The notes: generated by a model from the sequence alone, not told the origin. Counted from the first letter of the stretch, positions 12,918-25,086 are shown. The stretch: DNA of 64,000 nucleotides from Cladopsammia gracilis (GCA_022457155.1 JAJGOT010000628.1:1-64000); one strand, 5' to 3'. Translations and numbers: made by a program.

Positions 12918-13730
12918 TAGATGAGTGTGGGCGTTGGTGCCTCAAAGTTGGTGGAGCCGGGCAACGCTAAGCAAGGAAGGAGGTATCCATGGCAACCCTG
13001 AAGCGGCCACCACCCACCTGGGCACCGTCACACTGAAGGACTCAGTGGAATACTTACCAACCAAGAGACAATCTCCCACGGGAGGGGTGGGATGGGCGAA
13101 AATTGCACAGCTTGCGAGCAAACGTGCTAGCGAAATGATCCTTGCAAGCAAGGACTGCGAGTAAGGGTCACGAGGTGCCCCTGCGAAAGGCTTGGGCCGC
13201 CCCAGGCTTCATGCACCCACGAATGTGGGCCACAACGTATATGCCACACGAAATGCCCCTTCAAACTGCTGCGGTTGCAAGCGAGCTTCCTGCATCCAAA
13301 GCTGGTGGAGAGCATTGCTTCGAGGTTAACTTTGCCTAAATTACATTTAGCCACATTTAAACCCATCAACAACAATTTACAAACAACAACAACAACAACA
13401 ATTTTTTATTCAACAACAATTTTTTATTCAACAAGAAACAACAACAACAACAATGTATTTTTAGTATAATAATGAAAGAGTTGACTGATTTGTTTGCCCT
13501 GCAAATAGCTGGAAAGCTAATTGGGGCGGGGCAAAACAAGTACATGAAAAATACAAATATCTACAAAATCAAAAACCTTATACTATTGAAAAGCCTTGCA
13601 GATTGCACATAATAATGAATAAAAACACAGTAGATGAGCGTGAGCGTGGGCGTTGGTGCCTCAAGGTTGGTGGAGCTGGGCAACGCTAAGCAGGGAATGA
13701 GGTATCCATGGCAACCCTGAAGCGGCCACC
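12918..13730. repeat. B2, A2 and B1 split direct repeats of the DIRS/Ngaro-like element
   Basis: 12,918-13,012 and 13,632-13,730 share GGGCGTTGGTGCCTCAA, GGTATCCATGGCAACCCTGA and neighbouring bases. Between them 13,137-13,372 repeats 18,396-18,632 almost exactly (GCAAGCAAGGACTGCGAGTA to the run CACATTTAAACCCATCAACA). A polymorphic AAC/ATTTTTTATTC simple repeat lies at 13,379-13,452. Confidence 0.75.
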
Positions 13731-14025
13731 ACCAAAACCTCCGATCCCCAAGGTGCTTGAAAAGGAGGGGCCAGCGAACAGGGAGAATGGGACCTCCGAC
13801 TCCAATAACCCCAAGCACCAAAACACCCCACACGCACAAGAGCGGTGCAAGGCTAACACTTACCACGTCCTTCGGTCGGCTTGTGATCCAACCAGGCTGC
13901 CTTGCGAGGTAAGGGGGAGACGCTGACAGACTCTCACAGAGACTCTCTCCAGCCAGAAGACATTTGCTTGGCTGCGATGGAGGACAAGATGTGAAACGAA
14001 GGGGGGGGGGGGGGGGATGGCCACC

Positions 14026-14968
14026 TTAAGCCAGACGATTGGAGAGCCCAGCCAAAGCTTCAGAAGGGGTTCTTATATACAGCTGATAAGCGCTTCTTGT
14101 CCAACGCCCAAGAGCCTGAATGAGGTGATCAGGGACACCGTTGCGAGCTGCGACCGTAGCTGCCCCAATACGGAAACTGTGGCTGGAGAAATGACCGAAA
14201 TCCCAGCCAAAGACAGGATTTGTCTTAGCCAACTTGTCAGAGTTGCCCGAGACAAAGGTTGGCCAGATTTGAGCAAGAATAATGGGCCTGGGTAGTCGCC
14301 CTGCACGGATAGGTAAGACAGCATGGCGTGGACAGCGCAGAGGGGTGCCTTACCCCGGCCAATGTGAGCTTAGCAGCCCATTCGGAACGGATCCGTCTTG
14401 GAGGCTTTAATCCAGATCCGAAGGCAAGAAGGCATAAGCCTAGAGTCAAAGGCGACGTCTGTTACCGACAAGTGAAACTCGGACGAGAAGCTGGCTAGGT
14501 TGGGGACGGTAAATTCTGCCGAATGCAGAAATCCAAAATAGCCCAACATGCATGCTGCCCAGAACATGCAGTGATCGAAGGAAGAGAGGTCCAAGGCCTG
14601 ATGGACAATGGATTATAGGATGTTGTCTGTAACCGGGAGACGCTGGGCAGCTGGAGAGCCTTGGGAACGCTTAATCCCTCTCATCACTCGTTGCAGACGC
14701 AGACAGTTGACTAGAGGGTCAGGAAAGCTTTGTTCAATGTGAAGGGAGCGAACGGCGGAGAGGAGAGCTTGCCCGCTTGGAGGCAGAAGTCGTAAAATTT
14801 CCTTTCACCAGAGGCATAAGACTTGCGGGTAGAAGGAGCCAGTCCTTGGGCCAAGAAGTGCCGGCATCGTTCCTCTAGTAAGGAGGTATCAAGTTGTCCA
14901 GAAGAATCTGTGGAATGGGACACGGATTCAGCTGAGCTTCCGGGGCCAGGCGGCGGAATTCCTGCCAA
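14026..14968 (-). pseudogene. Tyrosine recombinase of the DIRS/Ngaro-like element, frameshifted
   Basis: The recombinase is spread over several frames. The N-terminal segment has a SAM-like APSTRKSYASGERKFYDFC. The middle has FWAACMLGYFGFLHSAEFTV. The C-terminal segment has the catalytic HSFRIGAATVAARNG and the tyrosine region GRWTRSAYQLYI. Stops and frame changes near 14,705, 14,600 and 14,370 break it. In intact relatives this enzyme inserts the circular cDNA. Confidence 0.75.
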
Positions 14969-14986
14969 TGAAAGCGAGAAATTGCG

Positions 14987-15537
14987 TCAGCGACATTGTT
15001 TTGAATGCCAGGGACATGGGCAGAAGAAAAGGAAAAACCCCCAGCATGCGGCAGTCAGCAGGAGATCCCGAAGTAGGTGCATCAGAGCATGTATCTTCGA
15101 AGTCCTGGACGTGAGAAGGGCCACAACAGCCTGGTTATCGGAGCGAAAGAGGATGTGTTTCCTTGACCAGTTAGACCCCCAAAGATGCGCTGCAATCACC
15201 ACAGGAAACAATTCAATTCTTTATAGGCTATAGATTGGTGAGCCTGAGTGGGAGACCACTGTCCATAGAACCATTGGCCCTGAGAATACGCACCGAAACC
15301 AAGGGAACCAGCAGCATCAGAGGTTACTTCTATGTCGGCTACTGCAGAAATGTTAGGATACAACCAGAACCCCACACCGTGCCAGGACGACAGAAAGTGC
15401 TGCCACCACAGCAAGTCTTGACGAAACTCGCGATTGACCCGGATGGGGTGGTCCCTGTTACGGAAGCAGCAAAGCAGATCGATAAATCGTTGAATAAAGG
15501 TTCTGCCAGGCCATACGACCTTCGCAGCATGGTGCAA
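14987..15537 (-). pseudogene. RNase H region of the DIRS/Ngaro-like element
   Basis: Two partly overlapping minus-strand segments carry RNase H signatures: TSDAAGSLGFGAYSQGQW with the first Asp, and RSDNQAVVALL with a later Asp. The join changes frame near 15,200. It lies directly 3' of the RT as in DIRS-type pol. Confidence 0.7.
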
Positions 15538-15761
15538 GTGACCTATCAGAGATTCGAATTCATGCTTCTTGCACCATTTGCGCTGGAGCCAAGTGTCAAG
15601 TGATGAATATACCGTGTTTAAATAAAGTTTAAATAAATAAAATAAATAAATAAATGAGTTGTTTGAGTGCCAGTAGTTTATCCTCTGGTAGGTGGGCGAC
15701 TTGCTGAACTAAGTCAAGCTCAATTCCTAGGATAGAAAGAGATGTAGATGGACCAACGCAT

Positions 15762-16571
15762 TTATTGGGATGAAGAGGTAACCCCAGCGTCTTGCACACT
15801 GCCAGGGCAGTCGTCCAGATAGTGCAATAGATCCGAAACGGCGTGCTGGTTTAGGAGGATCCATTCCACCATCTCTGCTACTGTGTTGAAAATACAGGGG
15901 GCGGAGCGAAGGCCAAAGGGTAGAGTGAGATCAACAAAATACTGGCCACGCCATTTCATACCCAGGAGAAATCGGTCGTCTGGATGGATGGCTATGTTCC
16001 GATAGGCGGCTTCGACATCAAACTTGGCCATTAGGGCCCCAGGGCCATAGCGCGACACCATACGGATCACCTCATCCAATCTAATGTACTGGAGAGTGAA
16101 CTCCTGGGGATCGATGCCATCGTTTACGCTAGACCCTCCTGGCGAAGAAAGGTCAACAATCAGGCGCCACTTCCCAGGTTGCCCCATTTTAGGAATAACC
16201 CCGAAGCTGCTGATGTGTAAGTTGGGAAGTGGAGGGGAGGGGAAAGGTCCCGCGACCCTACCAAGCATGACCTCATTGGCCAGATACTCATCTACGACAT
16301 TTGCGTGCAGGAGGGCAGACTGTTTGTTCTTTGTTGCTGGCTTGAGCTGCGAGGGTGACTGAAAGCCTAGTTTGAAGCCGTGTTGGATGCCCTGCAGGAC
16401 ATAAGAGACCTTCTGCTGATCGGGATGGTTGGATAGTTCGCGAGCAAACTCCTTACGATGCAACTGGCTAACGGCATACACAGGAGGAAGTACTGGGCCA
16501 GCTAAGGGAAGAGAGCAAGAAAGATGGAAACTCTGATAAGTAAGATGGGCCAATATGGGATAAACAGGCAA
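15762..16571 (-). pseudogene. Reverse transcriptase of the DIRS/Ngaro-like element
   Basis: Open for 269 codons with RT blocks: GKWRLIVDLSSP, AKFDVEAAYRNIAIHPDDR, TLPFGLRSAPCIFN and the active-site YLDD near 15,820. It then leaves frame just after YLDD, so the thumb and the link to RNase H are lost from this ORF. An N-terminal extension links it toward gag. Confidence 0.8.
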
Positions 16572-16823
16572 GCATTAAAAATGAAAACGAAAACTAGCTG
16601 AAAAATTAAATTTATTACACGACTGCTAGTAACAAGGGGGGGGGGGGGGGGGGGAGAGAAAATTCGACCACAACAAGACTTGCATGAGGAAACACCAATA
16701 AGTAATAAGGTCTAAAATGAAAAAGGCTAATCTGGAATTGTCACTTTGCTTCGGTACTAGCAAAGGCAAATATAACGATAACAAACTGAGTAACAACGTT
16801 AGTCTAAAATAAAGATGCAAAGT

Positions 16824-18188
16824 TCATCCGTGTGACAGAAACCATGGTAGGCCATCGACATGAACGCTGCCCAATGGTTCTCTCTCAGTGACGTCGGGCC
16901 TTCGAAGAAGAAGTGGACGTGTCTGGTGGGGATGGGGATTTGCGTTTGCGCTCACTTCTGGCTGAAGAATCGGTGCACCAGCACAAGTGCTGCACCGATG
17001 GGCGTATCTGCAAAACGCATACTGCGAGGAACAGCGGCCTCTATTCCATGATCGGCAAATTATTTGCGAGGACTGCGCTCCTGAGGGCTCTGGCGTGTCG
17101 AAGCTCGCACCACTGGAGCCAGGACGCACGGGAGCTCCGGCAGCGTGGAAGTTAAAAAGTTCAGTGTTAATGGTCGACCAGTCGACGAGCTCGGTTGCAG
17201 CGGCGTGTTGGCGGAAGGCGATGTTGTATGACCGCCAAACACGGCCGCTAAAGTGGCGGTGAGTACGCATAATCAGCAATTTATAGGAGTTCAGATCCTT
17301 CCAGCGGTGGGGAAAGTAAGACGTTACGATTAGCGTGAAGATGGTGAACGCTTCTGACCATGTGACAATATCCTCGATCTTTCGACATTGCTTCTTCGCC
17401 GTCGGAGTGACGACAAGATGGCCATCGAAGAAGACTTGCGATTCTGGCTCCTTCTCCAAGATGTTAGCGGACAGCAGGTCGCTCAGATCGACGAACTTGC
17501 CGGCGAGAATTTGGTTTACGGTCTTTGCCGGGACAGGAGTGAAACCGGGAGGTAACACAAACGGTTGTTGGGATGACGGCGGCAGGCCAAGATTCGCAGA
17601 GCTAACGTACGAGGGCAGAGATTGTGAAGCGCCCGTGGCGAACGCCGGGCTGGAGATCGCCGAGCGTGGTATTGCGAAAGTAGATATAAAAGAAGGAACA
17701 GAAAGCGCTGGCCTACCTTGCGTTCCCACGTGTGGAAGGCTTGATGGAGAGCTGACGATTGAGGCTCCAGAGGCCAAGAACGACGACGTGCGTTGCTCGA
17801 GGCCGTGTGCATGGACAAGAACGCCCCCAAACGAAGATGGCACACTTGCCACGCCGGGCAAGCACGCGGCTTCGGTACTGGAGGCCATCGAAGAAATGCA
17901 CGACGATGAAGCTTGGTTGTTGTCTGCAGCAAGGGCAGCTTTAACTGCATTCGCCACCGCCGCAATGAAGGTCGGGTCAAGCGGCGTTGTTGAGGCCGAC
18001 GGTGGGACGGGCATGGCGACGCTCGCAGCAACAGAAGAAACAGCTGGCGTAGACGACGAAGATGCCGGCGAAGCACTCGAAGACTCGAAGCAGCTGGCCG
18101 AAAGGCTGTTGTTGGTCAAACTTGAAGTGCTCACGTCGAATGGCATGTCGAGAACAGCAAGACGGCGAAAAACGGACGAAAATTGCAA
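16824..18188 (-). CDS. Gag-like protein of the DIRS/Ngaro-like element
   Basis: 454 codons, open. The N-terminal half is Ser/Ala/Pro-rich low complexity. A conserved central part contains KKQCRKIEDIVTWSEAFTIF and SYFPHRWKDL. The C-terminal part has a CCCH-type cluster, CRSWNRGRCSSQYAFCRYAH followed by CSTC. The zinc cluster is typical of gag proteins in this retroelement group and would bind element RNA. The plus-strand ORF across the same bases (17,335-18,357) is a codon shadow. Start taken at the first Met in frame; an alternative Met is at DMPFDVS. Confidence 0.75.
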   Translation of the reverse strand: MQFSSVFRRLAVLDMPFDVSTSSLTNNSLSASCFESSSASPASSSSTPAVSSVAASVAMPVPPSASTTPLDPTFIAAVANAVKAALAADNNQASSSCISSMASSTEAACLPGVASVPSSFGGVLVHAHGLEQRTSSFLASGASIVSSPSSLPHVGTQGRPALSVPSFISTFAIPRSAISSPAFATGASQSLPSYVSSANLGLPPSSQQPFVLPPGFTPVPAKTVNQILAGKFVDLSDLLSANILEKEPESQVFFDGHLVVTPTAKKQCRKIEDIVTWSEAFTIFTLIVTSYFPHRWKDLNSYKLLIMRTHRHFSGRVWRSYNIAFRQHAAATELVDWSTINTELFNFHAAGAPVRPGSSGASFDTPEPSGAQSSQIICRSWNRGRCSSQYAFCRYAHRCSTCAGAPILQPEVSANANPHPHQTRPLLLRRPDVTEREPLGSVHVDGLPWFLSHG

Positions 18189-18663
18189 AGCTTCGAAAAT
18201 TGCACAGCTTGCGAGCGAACGTGCTAGCGAAAGATCGGTAGATTCTGCATGTACCGGTCACATATTACGTAAAACGAAAAGAACAAAGAACGACAATAAT
18301 ACAAATGCAAAACAAGACCAAAAATACAATACCTCACAAACAATAGAAGACAATTAGTGGTTCATGGATACCGGTACATGCAGAAAGACCCGAAAGATCC
18401 TTGCAAGCAAGGACTGCGAGTAAGGGTCACGAGGTGCCCCTGCGAAAAGCTTGGGCCGCCCCAGGCTTCATGCGCCCGCGAATGTGGGCCACAACGTATA
18501 TGCGACACGAAATGCCCCTGCGAACTGCTGCGGTTGCAAGCGAGCTTCCTGCGTCCAAAGCTGGTGGAGAGCATTGCTTCGAGGTTAACTTTGCCTAAAT
18601 TACATTTAGCCACATTTAAACCCATCAACAATAGATGAGCGTGGGTGTTGGTGCCAAGGTTGG

Positions 18664-21344
18664 TTACTATTCTCATCCGCGTAAAAGCCGCCGCATGTCG
18701 TTTTTAATGATCGGATAACAACGTGCTCTCGTGGCAGGCATTCTATTGGCCATAAAAGTCCCTAGGGAGATTTTCAAGACCTTTTATACGCCCTTGCATG
18801 CAAAATCTCCCTCTTCTCGCAAGTCTACTCGACTGGATCATTTCGACAAGTTTCCTTTTTCCGCGTTCTACCAGCGCCGCTGAAGCTTCCTTTTGGCTCA
18901 CGTCCCAGTTAAACCAGAACCAGCAGCCGTGGCCGCTATCGCCCCTGCAGTTGAAGCAGCTCTAGCTCCGCCTGTTGGGGTATCGTTTTTTTACCTTTCT
19001 TATATTTTCCTCTTCCCGTTAATTTTACACACTTTTCCAGTACATGGTTCTAGTTTTGCATTCCCTTCGTGCCGTACTCTTGTGTTGGGTTTTTACGTTG
19101 GCGCTTTCGGGCGTCTGTGCAACGTAAACGTGCAAAGTTTAGACCTTTTGTTGCATTTTTTCGTGTCCGTGTAAGGTAGTACGAAACAAAATATCTGCCG
19201 GCCCATGGCGTGTAGGCGTTAAAGGTGTTAATCGCATCGACGCTCTCTGCGTGTGTGTAACGTACCAGATAAGGATTTTACGTTGGTGCTTTATGGCGCC
19301 TGTGTAACGTACCAGAGAAGGATGTTTTACGTTGGCGCTCTATGGCGTCTGTGCAACGTACCAGGAAAAGATTTTACGTTGGCGCATTACGGCGTCTGTG
19401 CAACGTACCAGAAGAGATTTTACGTTGGCGCTTTACGGCGTCTGTGCAACGTACCAGAAGAGATTTTACGTTGGCGCTTTACGGCGTCTGTGCAACGTAC
19501 CAGGAGAGATTTTACGTTGGGACTTTATAGCGTCGGTGTAACGTACCGGAGAAAGATATTACGTTGGCGTTTAATGGCGTCTGTGCAACGTACCAGAGAA
19601 AGATTTCACGTTGGCACTTTATAGCGCCGGTCGTTGTAATGTTTGCTCTGTTTTTCCTTTTGTTTGCTTTTCCCGTAATTTCTTTATTACCATATTTTGT
19701 ATTCCCGTGCGTATTATCCCTTGCACGCTTTTTCGAATCGGGTAAGTGGTCAAGCGGGGTTTTTCATGTGCCTTTTGTCCTGTTTTGCCTTTGTTGACGA
19801 ACTGGTTCAGTTGTTATTCCTAGTTCCCCCGTGGGTCAATATATATATTTTATAGTACTCCAGCGCGTATTTATTTTCCCTCTAACGTTTTGTTGAATCC
19901 GGGACATGTGTACAAGCGAAGTTTTATATCCCTTTCTCCTGTTTTGCCTTTGTTGATTTTTTGTCTTAACCTATTCTGCATCCCATGTGTTTTTCGTCTC
20001 ACCATTATAATTTTTAGTACTCCCTTGCGTTTTTATTATCTTTTGCACGCTTTGTACATCGAAGATGCGAAAATGCGGAGTTTTTGTCTCGTTTTCTTTC
20101 ACTCATGAACACATTGTGCATGCTCAAGTTGTTTTTCCGTTTGTTTCCCTTCCCTTCATTCCTCTCCACAGTCGAGTCGTGTTCAGGGGGGATTCCTAAA
20201 CACATCCCTTTTCCAGTCTTTGGACGGATTCCTGGCTCGACTCGGCTGTGGGGTTCCCTCACGACCTTCCCTCTCATACAAAATCGTTTTTTCCTATACA
20301 TCTCCTCTCAGTTGGATTTTTCAAACCGGATCAGCGACGCTACAAATCATTCTTCGACCTTGGCTTGGTGTAACTGGGAAGGAAAGCCCCACAGCTGGGT
20401 CGGGCCACTCCCCTCTATCGAGTCCGTGGCATCAGGACAAGTTTACGCTAACCCTCCCCAAACCCCCTTTTAGAAATCCTAACCAATTCTTCGCGGGAAA
20501 CCTCCGTAATCATCTTGCCGCTGGGGGAACCCATCTGGCAAGGACATCCTAAAGCCGACGAACTATCTAGTTACCTTTCTCCCGGAGTTGATATTAGAAA
20601 TCGCTTTGTCCATTTCAAAGGCAATTTCCAAGGGAGGAACTACGATTCTGCGTTACCCCCAAGAAATATCTTTCACATGCCCGTAATTGTTTGGATTTTG
20701 AAGATTTCACATCTTCCTGTATCGTGGAGCGAGTGCTAACGGCTCCCTTCTTACCCTTGGCGAAGTCGGTCTAGCCGACCCCCCTCATTTAGTCATGCCC
20801 ATTACAATTTTAGAATCATACGTCGTATGTAATATCCTAAGGGTTTTTTCTGAGTTTCGGGAATATTTGGCTGTATTTCATCTTAATAAGGTGTTATGAC
20901 TGTGACAATCCCCCGTGTTTGTCTTTAATGTAACTCACCCCCTTGGAAGGGCAAAATTTTTTCACCCATATCTTATCCTTCGTAAGGCATAGAGTGGCTT
21001 TATGTGCGAATGTGAATTGTTTACTATTCTCATCCGCGTAAAAGCCGCCGCATGTCGTTTTTAATGATCGGATAACAACGTGCTCTCGTGGCAGGCATTC
21101 TATTGGCCATAAAAGTCCCTAGGGAGATTTTCAAGACCTTTTATACGCCCTTGCATGCAAAATCTCTCTCTTCTCGCAAGTCTACTCGACTGGATCATTT
21201 CGACAAGTTTCCCCACCCTCCTCACCTTCAGCGGCGCTGGCAACTCGTGTTTAAGCTCACCCTATGCCTTATGCAAAATTTTTTCACCCATATCTTATCC
21301 TTCGTAAGGCATAGAGTGGCTTTATGTGCGAATGTGAATTGTTT
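18664..21344 (+). mobile_element. Non-autonomous Ngaro-like element with split direct repeats
   Basis: A1 (18,664-18,855) equals A2 (21,021-21,212) over 192 bp; B1 (20,951-21,020) equals B2 (21,275-21,344) over 70 bp. The order A1-interior-B1-A2-B2 is the Ngaro pattern. Just inside A1 is CCAGCGCCGCTGAAG (18,870-18,884) and just after A2 is its inverse CTTCAGCGGCGCTGG, the small complementary junction expected for rolling or circular intermediates. No RT, RNase H or recombinase is seen, so it would depend on enzymes supplied in trans. Only a short gag-like start (18,893) is visible. Confidence 0.75.
19250..19625 (+). repeat. ~46-bp tandem repeat inside the Ngaro-like element
   Basis: About eight imperfect units based on TTTTACGTTGGCGCTTTACG and GCGTCTGTGCAACGTACCAG. 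It is open in several frames, giving repetitive translations that should not be taken as genes. Confidence 0.85.
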
Positions 21345-21731
21345 ACTATTTGTGTACTGGTATTAAATTGGTTGAGAGATTAACACTGGTTTGGTGAAAT
21401 TACTTAATGATAATGTCAAAAAGTAGCTTGATGTTATGTTTGTAAACCTTCAAGGTTTTGTTTACTTTCTCTTTTGCGATCTTGAGAACTACCATTTTTC
21501 CTGACATCGCTTCATGTGAAATTTTTGGGTATTTTTCAATTTTAATCGCTTTTGCAAAAATCTGAGGAACGGCTCGATCGATTTTTTGAAAACGTTAACC
21601 ACGCATGCTTACCGATGTGCAAAATATTATTTGAAAGTTTCATTGACATTGATTCACTGGAACGCCTTTAAATTTATAAATGAAGACGACGTACGAACCG
21701 GCCAAAACGTTTGCGTTACAGATTTACTTTT

Positions 21732-22668
21732 TTAAGGTGGCTCGACTGGATTTTTCAGGAGCGATACCCTCCAACTTTAGCAAAAAAACTCATTTGCATC
21801 GAGCAGAATGCTCGATTACTTTGCGAAGAATTTTCCGAAACATGCTAATAACTGGCTTGAGAATTGCATTTTGTGCACGTGCATATGGAACTAGAAAACA
21901 ATACCCGTGAATAATGAGGGCGCTCACTTGTAAACACGATATCCGCGGGAAAAAAAAATGGTACATTGGAGGCCCTATTTTATTGCCTTACATCTTTTCA
22001 ATGTCCTTGAAACTTTCAGGCCATATAAATTGATGATTAATCTCGAGATTGACCAATTTAAAAAAAAAATTATCAAGCGGTTTCCAAATTATCATAACAT
22101 TTGTTGGCGTAGAACAAATTACATACAAAAATGGCAACAAGAACATCTGAACGCACACCAATCAAATATTTCTTTCTCGCAACCGGCCAAAGTAATCCCC
22201 CTCACTTTTTGACACACGATCTCAGATTGAATCAAAATACTATGAGATGAAACTGCATTCCCAAAGCGCATCGTTTTCTTTAGATATTAGCCAATTATGT
22301 CGATAGTATGTTTTTCACTGTATTTTATAATCCCCAAAACTTCATCCCCAAAAATTTCAAAAACGCTCTCACAGAATTTGTTCAATCTTTGCCATATTCG
22401 AGGCGGCTATGGGAAGTACAAGCTCCCTTAAGCGATTGCCGAAAAAAACTCCTGGTGCCGAGAAATACGACGGCAAGTAAAAAACGTTATGGCGTCATTA
22501 CGTTGCTATGGCAACTCCGATGTTAATTTCACAATGGTCTTAACAAATTTTCATCTTTATCTATTACAGCTGTGGCGACCGTTTTTCCATAACATTGATA
22601 ATGGAGTCGTAGTTAATGCTCAAACTTGGGCGGTATCGCCTCCAAAAAATCCAGTCGAGCCACCTTAA
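21732..22668. mobile_element. MITE with TTAAGGTGGCTCGACTGGA ends
   Basis: Left TTAAGGTGGCTCGACTGGAT and right ATCCAGTCGAGCCACCTTAA are perfect inverted ends (arms about 40 bp). It sits at the centre of the larger inverted-repeat element, whose arms resume at 22,669. It shares the TTAAGGTGG start with the outer element, so the two may use the same transposase. No ORF of interest. Confidence 0.8.
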
Positions 22669-23670
22669 GTTATGCTCAATAATGATTTCAATTCAATGCA
22701 CACTACATTCTTCCGTGATTGAAACATTGCAATGTACGCTCGTTGATGCAAATTTCTTTGCATCGGTTTTCTTTTGCGTTCAAAACGCCTGCTTTAAAAA
22801 CGTTTTCAAAGCGCAAAAAGGCATTTATTGCTCAAAATAATCCTAAAAAGAGACTTAAGGGAATCTGGAAAGTAGCAAGGAGTGTAATAAGGTACAATCA
22901 TGCTCGAATATAGATAATAATTGATGCACAGCAGATCACAACGAAGGACGGAGGCATGCAGTGCGCATTGATTTGAAATCATTATTAAGCATAACTTAAA
23001 AAGGGTACATTTGTAACGCCATTTTATCGGCCGGTTCGTACGTCGTCTTCATCTTTAAATTTAAAGGCGTTCCAGTGAATCAATGTCAGTGAAACTTTCA
23101 GATAATATTTTGCACATCGGTAAGCATGTGAATGTTTTAAAAAAATCCATCGAGCCGTTTCTCAGATTTTTGCAAAAGCGATTAAAATCGAAAATTACCC
23201 AAAAATTGCACATGAAGCGATGTTAGGAAAACAGGTAGTTCTCAAGATCGCAAAAGAGAAAGTAAACAAAACTTTCACTATCATTAAGGAATTTCACAAA
23301 ACCAGTGTTAATCTCTCGATCAATTTATTACGAGTACACAAATACTAAGGCTTGAAATATTATTGCGATTTATTTGAATTCAAACATACAGATTTTTTTA
23401 TTCTTGCAAAATATATATGGCATACATATAATACATATTTTCAATGCGAAATCTTAAACGCGCTAAATTTCACTTTGACTGATTTCTAAGTTTCTTGTTT
23501 ATCGTTGTCATGGTAATATCGATTTTACCAGAAAATATATCTTGCCAAACTTCAATTTAAAACTAGTTAGTGGTGAAAACTTCACGTTGATCTTACTTGG
23601 AGAAGACCGCTTAAAAGCCAATTGAAAAATGTTGGTATGGTCTCCAGAGAACTGTATCGAACCACCTTAA

Positions 23671-24150
23671 ACACAGAATCATTCTCATCTCCAGAGCCGC
23701 TTCGCCCTCTTAACCGTCGGAGCCTGGGCATGAGGACCAAGTGGTCACTTGGTCTCCATGCTCAGGCTCCGGAGTTAAGAGGGCCAAGCGTTTCAGCGGA
23801 CGATAATGACATACAAATTTGCTACTTCCATTTTTACAATTTTCTCTCGTATAACTTACTTTGCGCTGCGGTGCTCCACTGACCACAAAATTTTATTTTT
23901 GAAGCCATTTTGTTATACTGCGCAGTGGTGGAACCACACTTCATTCTAAGGGGGGTGAAAACGCGGGGGGAGGGAGTGAATAGGGGGAGGGAGGATTGAC
24001 TAGGGGGGGTTTAGTGACTAAAAACAATTTTGAGCATTCCCCCAATGCCGTGTGTGTTGATTCAAATAACGTGAATTCAGTTTTTACGGTCATGGTTGCT
24101 AAACGGGTCCCTATTGTGTTGACACAAGGAAGAAAAAAACCGTGAATTTT
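23671..24150. repeat. Continuation of duplication copy A; near pre-insertion site of the Polinton
   Basis: Matches 49,750-50,190 in copy B, including TGGTTGCTAAACGGG and CCCTATTG (24,090-24,117). In copy B similarity stops at the Polinton start; in copy A the sequence goes on (GTGTTGACACAAGG) as unoccupied host DNA. Confidence 0.75.
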
Positions 24151-24749
24151 CCGCATATAAGTAGATTGGTTAGTTTCGGTGCTGTGTCAGTTGGGAGTGA
24201 AACGCGAACTGTAGCTGTTGCTAACATTCTACTTTGTTTGATCATAGAACTTTTCTTGTTCGTCTCGTTGACGCGACTGACCGAGAAAATGGTCAGTCTT
24301 CCAAGTGGACGTTATTTTTATCAGTTTACAACAAAATGGAGATTCCATGAACTCTCAAACAAAACAGCTCTGAGTTTGTACAATAATATGTAGCGACTTA
24401 TTTTCTTATTTATGTTTTAGACATATCATCTGCAAAAACAAGATGATCTTACATGATGTATTCATAATGCAACAATTTTAAAATTTTAACTTTTAACTTT
24501 TTTAATAAGTTTTCGTCGCTGTTGCAGATGAGATAATTCCAACCTGTTGCATGTTTATCCAAATCCTGGTCAGTAAATTTGGGGCACTGCATATAGTCAT
24601 ATGTAATGTCTTTGAGTAGGCTTGTTTCGATACTTGGCTCCGAGGCTTTAGGGAAATAAAACATAAGAAATCACATGGAGTTTCAGCGATGAATAATTAA
24701 TTTCCTATGTTTTATTCCCCGAAGCTTCGGAGTCAATTTAAAATTTGAA

Positions 24750-25086
24750 TACAGTCAACTCTCTCTAAGACGGACAGCGTCGGGACTGTATGTTTTAAGT
24801 CCGTTTATAGCTGTTTACTTAAGAAAAACATACAAACAACAACAAAAATAATATTAGAAAAGTGGACTCGTTTGTGCATATTTAGCACCTACATTCGTTT
24901 TGAAATATTTTTCACTAAAAAAAGCACTTCTCAAGTGTCCGTTGACGGTTTCAAAGTGTCCGTTGTCCGTCTTAGAGAGATGTCTGTCTTATAAAGAGTT
25001 TAGTTACAGTAAAATGACTGAAACGGCAGGGACCAACACCAGGTGTCCGTCTTATAGAGGTGTCCGTTAAGAGAGAGTTTACTGTA
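24750..25086. mobile_element. MITE with TACAGT...ACTCTCTCTAAG inverted ends
   Basis: Left TACAGTCAACTCTCTCTAAG and right AGAGAGAGTTTACTGTA are inverted. The interior repeats GTGTCCGTCTTAGAGAG-type words. Related but diverged material is at 32,290-32,470 and 42,060-42,631. Confidence 0.75.

Larger units (their letters stand above)
12905..18663 (-). mobile_element. DIRS/Ngaro-like tyrosine-recombinase retroelement, decayed
   Basis: On the minus strand the order is gag (18,188-16,824), RT (16,571-15,762), RNase H (15,537-14,987) and tyrosine recombinase (14,968-14,026). Terminal sequences are split direct repeats: A copies at 18,396-18,632 and 13,137-13,372, B copies near 13,632-13,730 and 12,918-13,012. 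This A1-ORFs-B1-A2-B2 design is typical of Ngaro-type elements, which integrate via a recombinase rather than a DDE integrase. The polymerase ORFs are broken, gag is open. Base composition is GC-richer than the AT-rich host flanks. Confidence 0.8.
12579..23670. mobile_element. Nested transposon stack inside a long inverted-repeat element
   Basis: The outer element starts TTAAGGTGTTTCGATACAG at 12,579 and ends CTGTATCGAACCACCTTAA at 23,670. Its arms (12,579-12,903 plus 21,345-21,705, versus 23,030-23,670 reversed) are long inverted repeats. The left arm is interrupted by two other elements (12,905-18,663 and 18,664-21,344), and the centre holds a MITE (21,732-22,668). Copy B has the uninterrupted site near 49,790. 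Flanks carry a ~42-bp direct repeat, much longer than an ordinary target-site duplication. Confidence 0.8.

Noticed and set aside
17335..18357. Plus-strand 340-codon ORF
   Set aside because: Antisense shadow of the gag-like ORF in GC-rich DNA; it has no domain resemblance.
19253..19624. 123-codon repetitive ORF
   Set aside because: Product of a ~46-bp tandem repeat open in several frames; not a gene.
24142..24393. 83-codon ORF with a hydrophobic stretch
   Set aside because: No family resemblance and no splice or start context; copy B sequence is lost beyond the Polinton, so conservation cannot be tested here.
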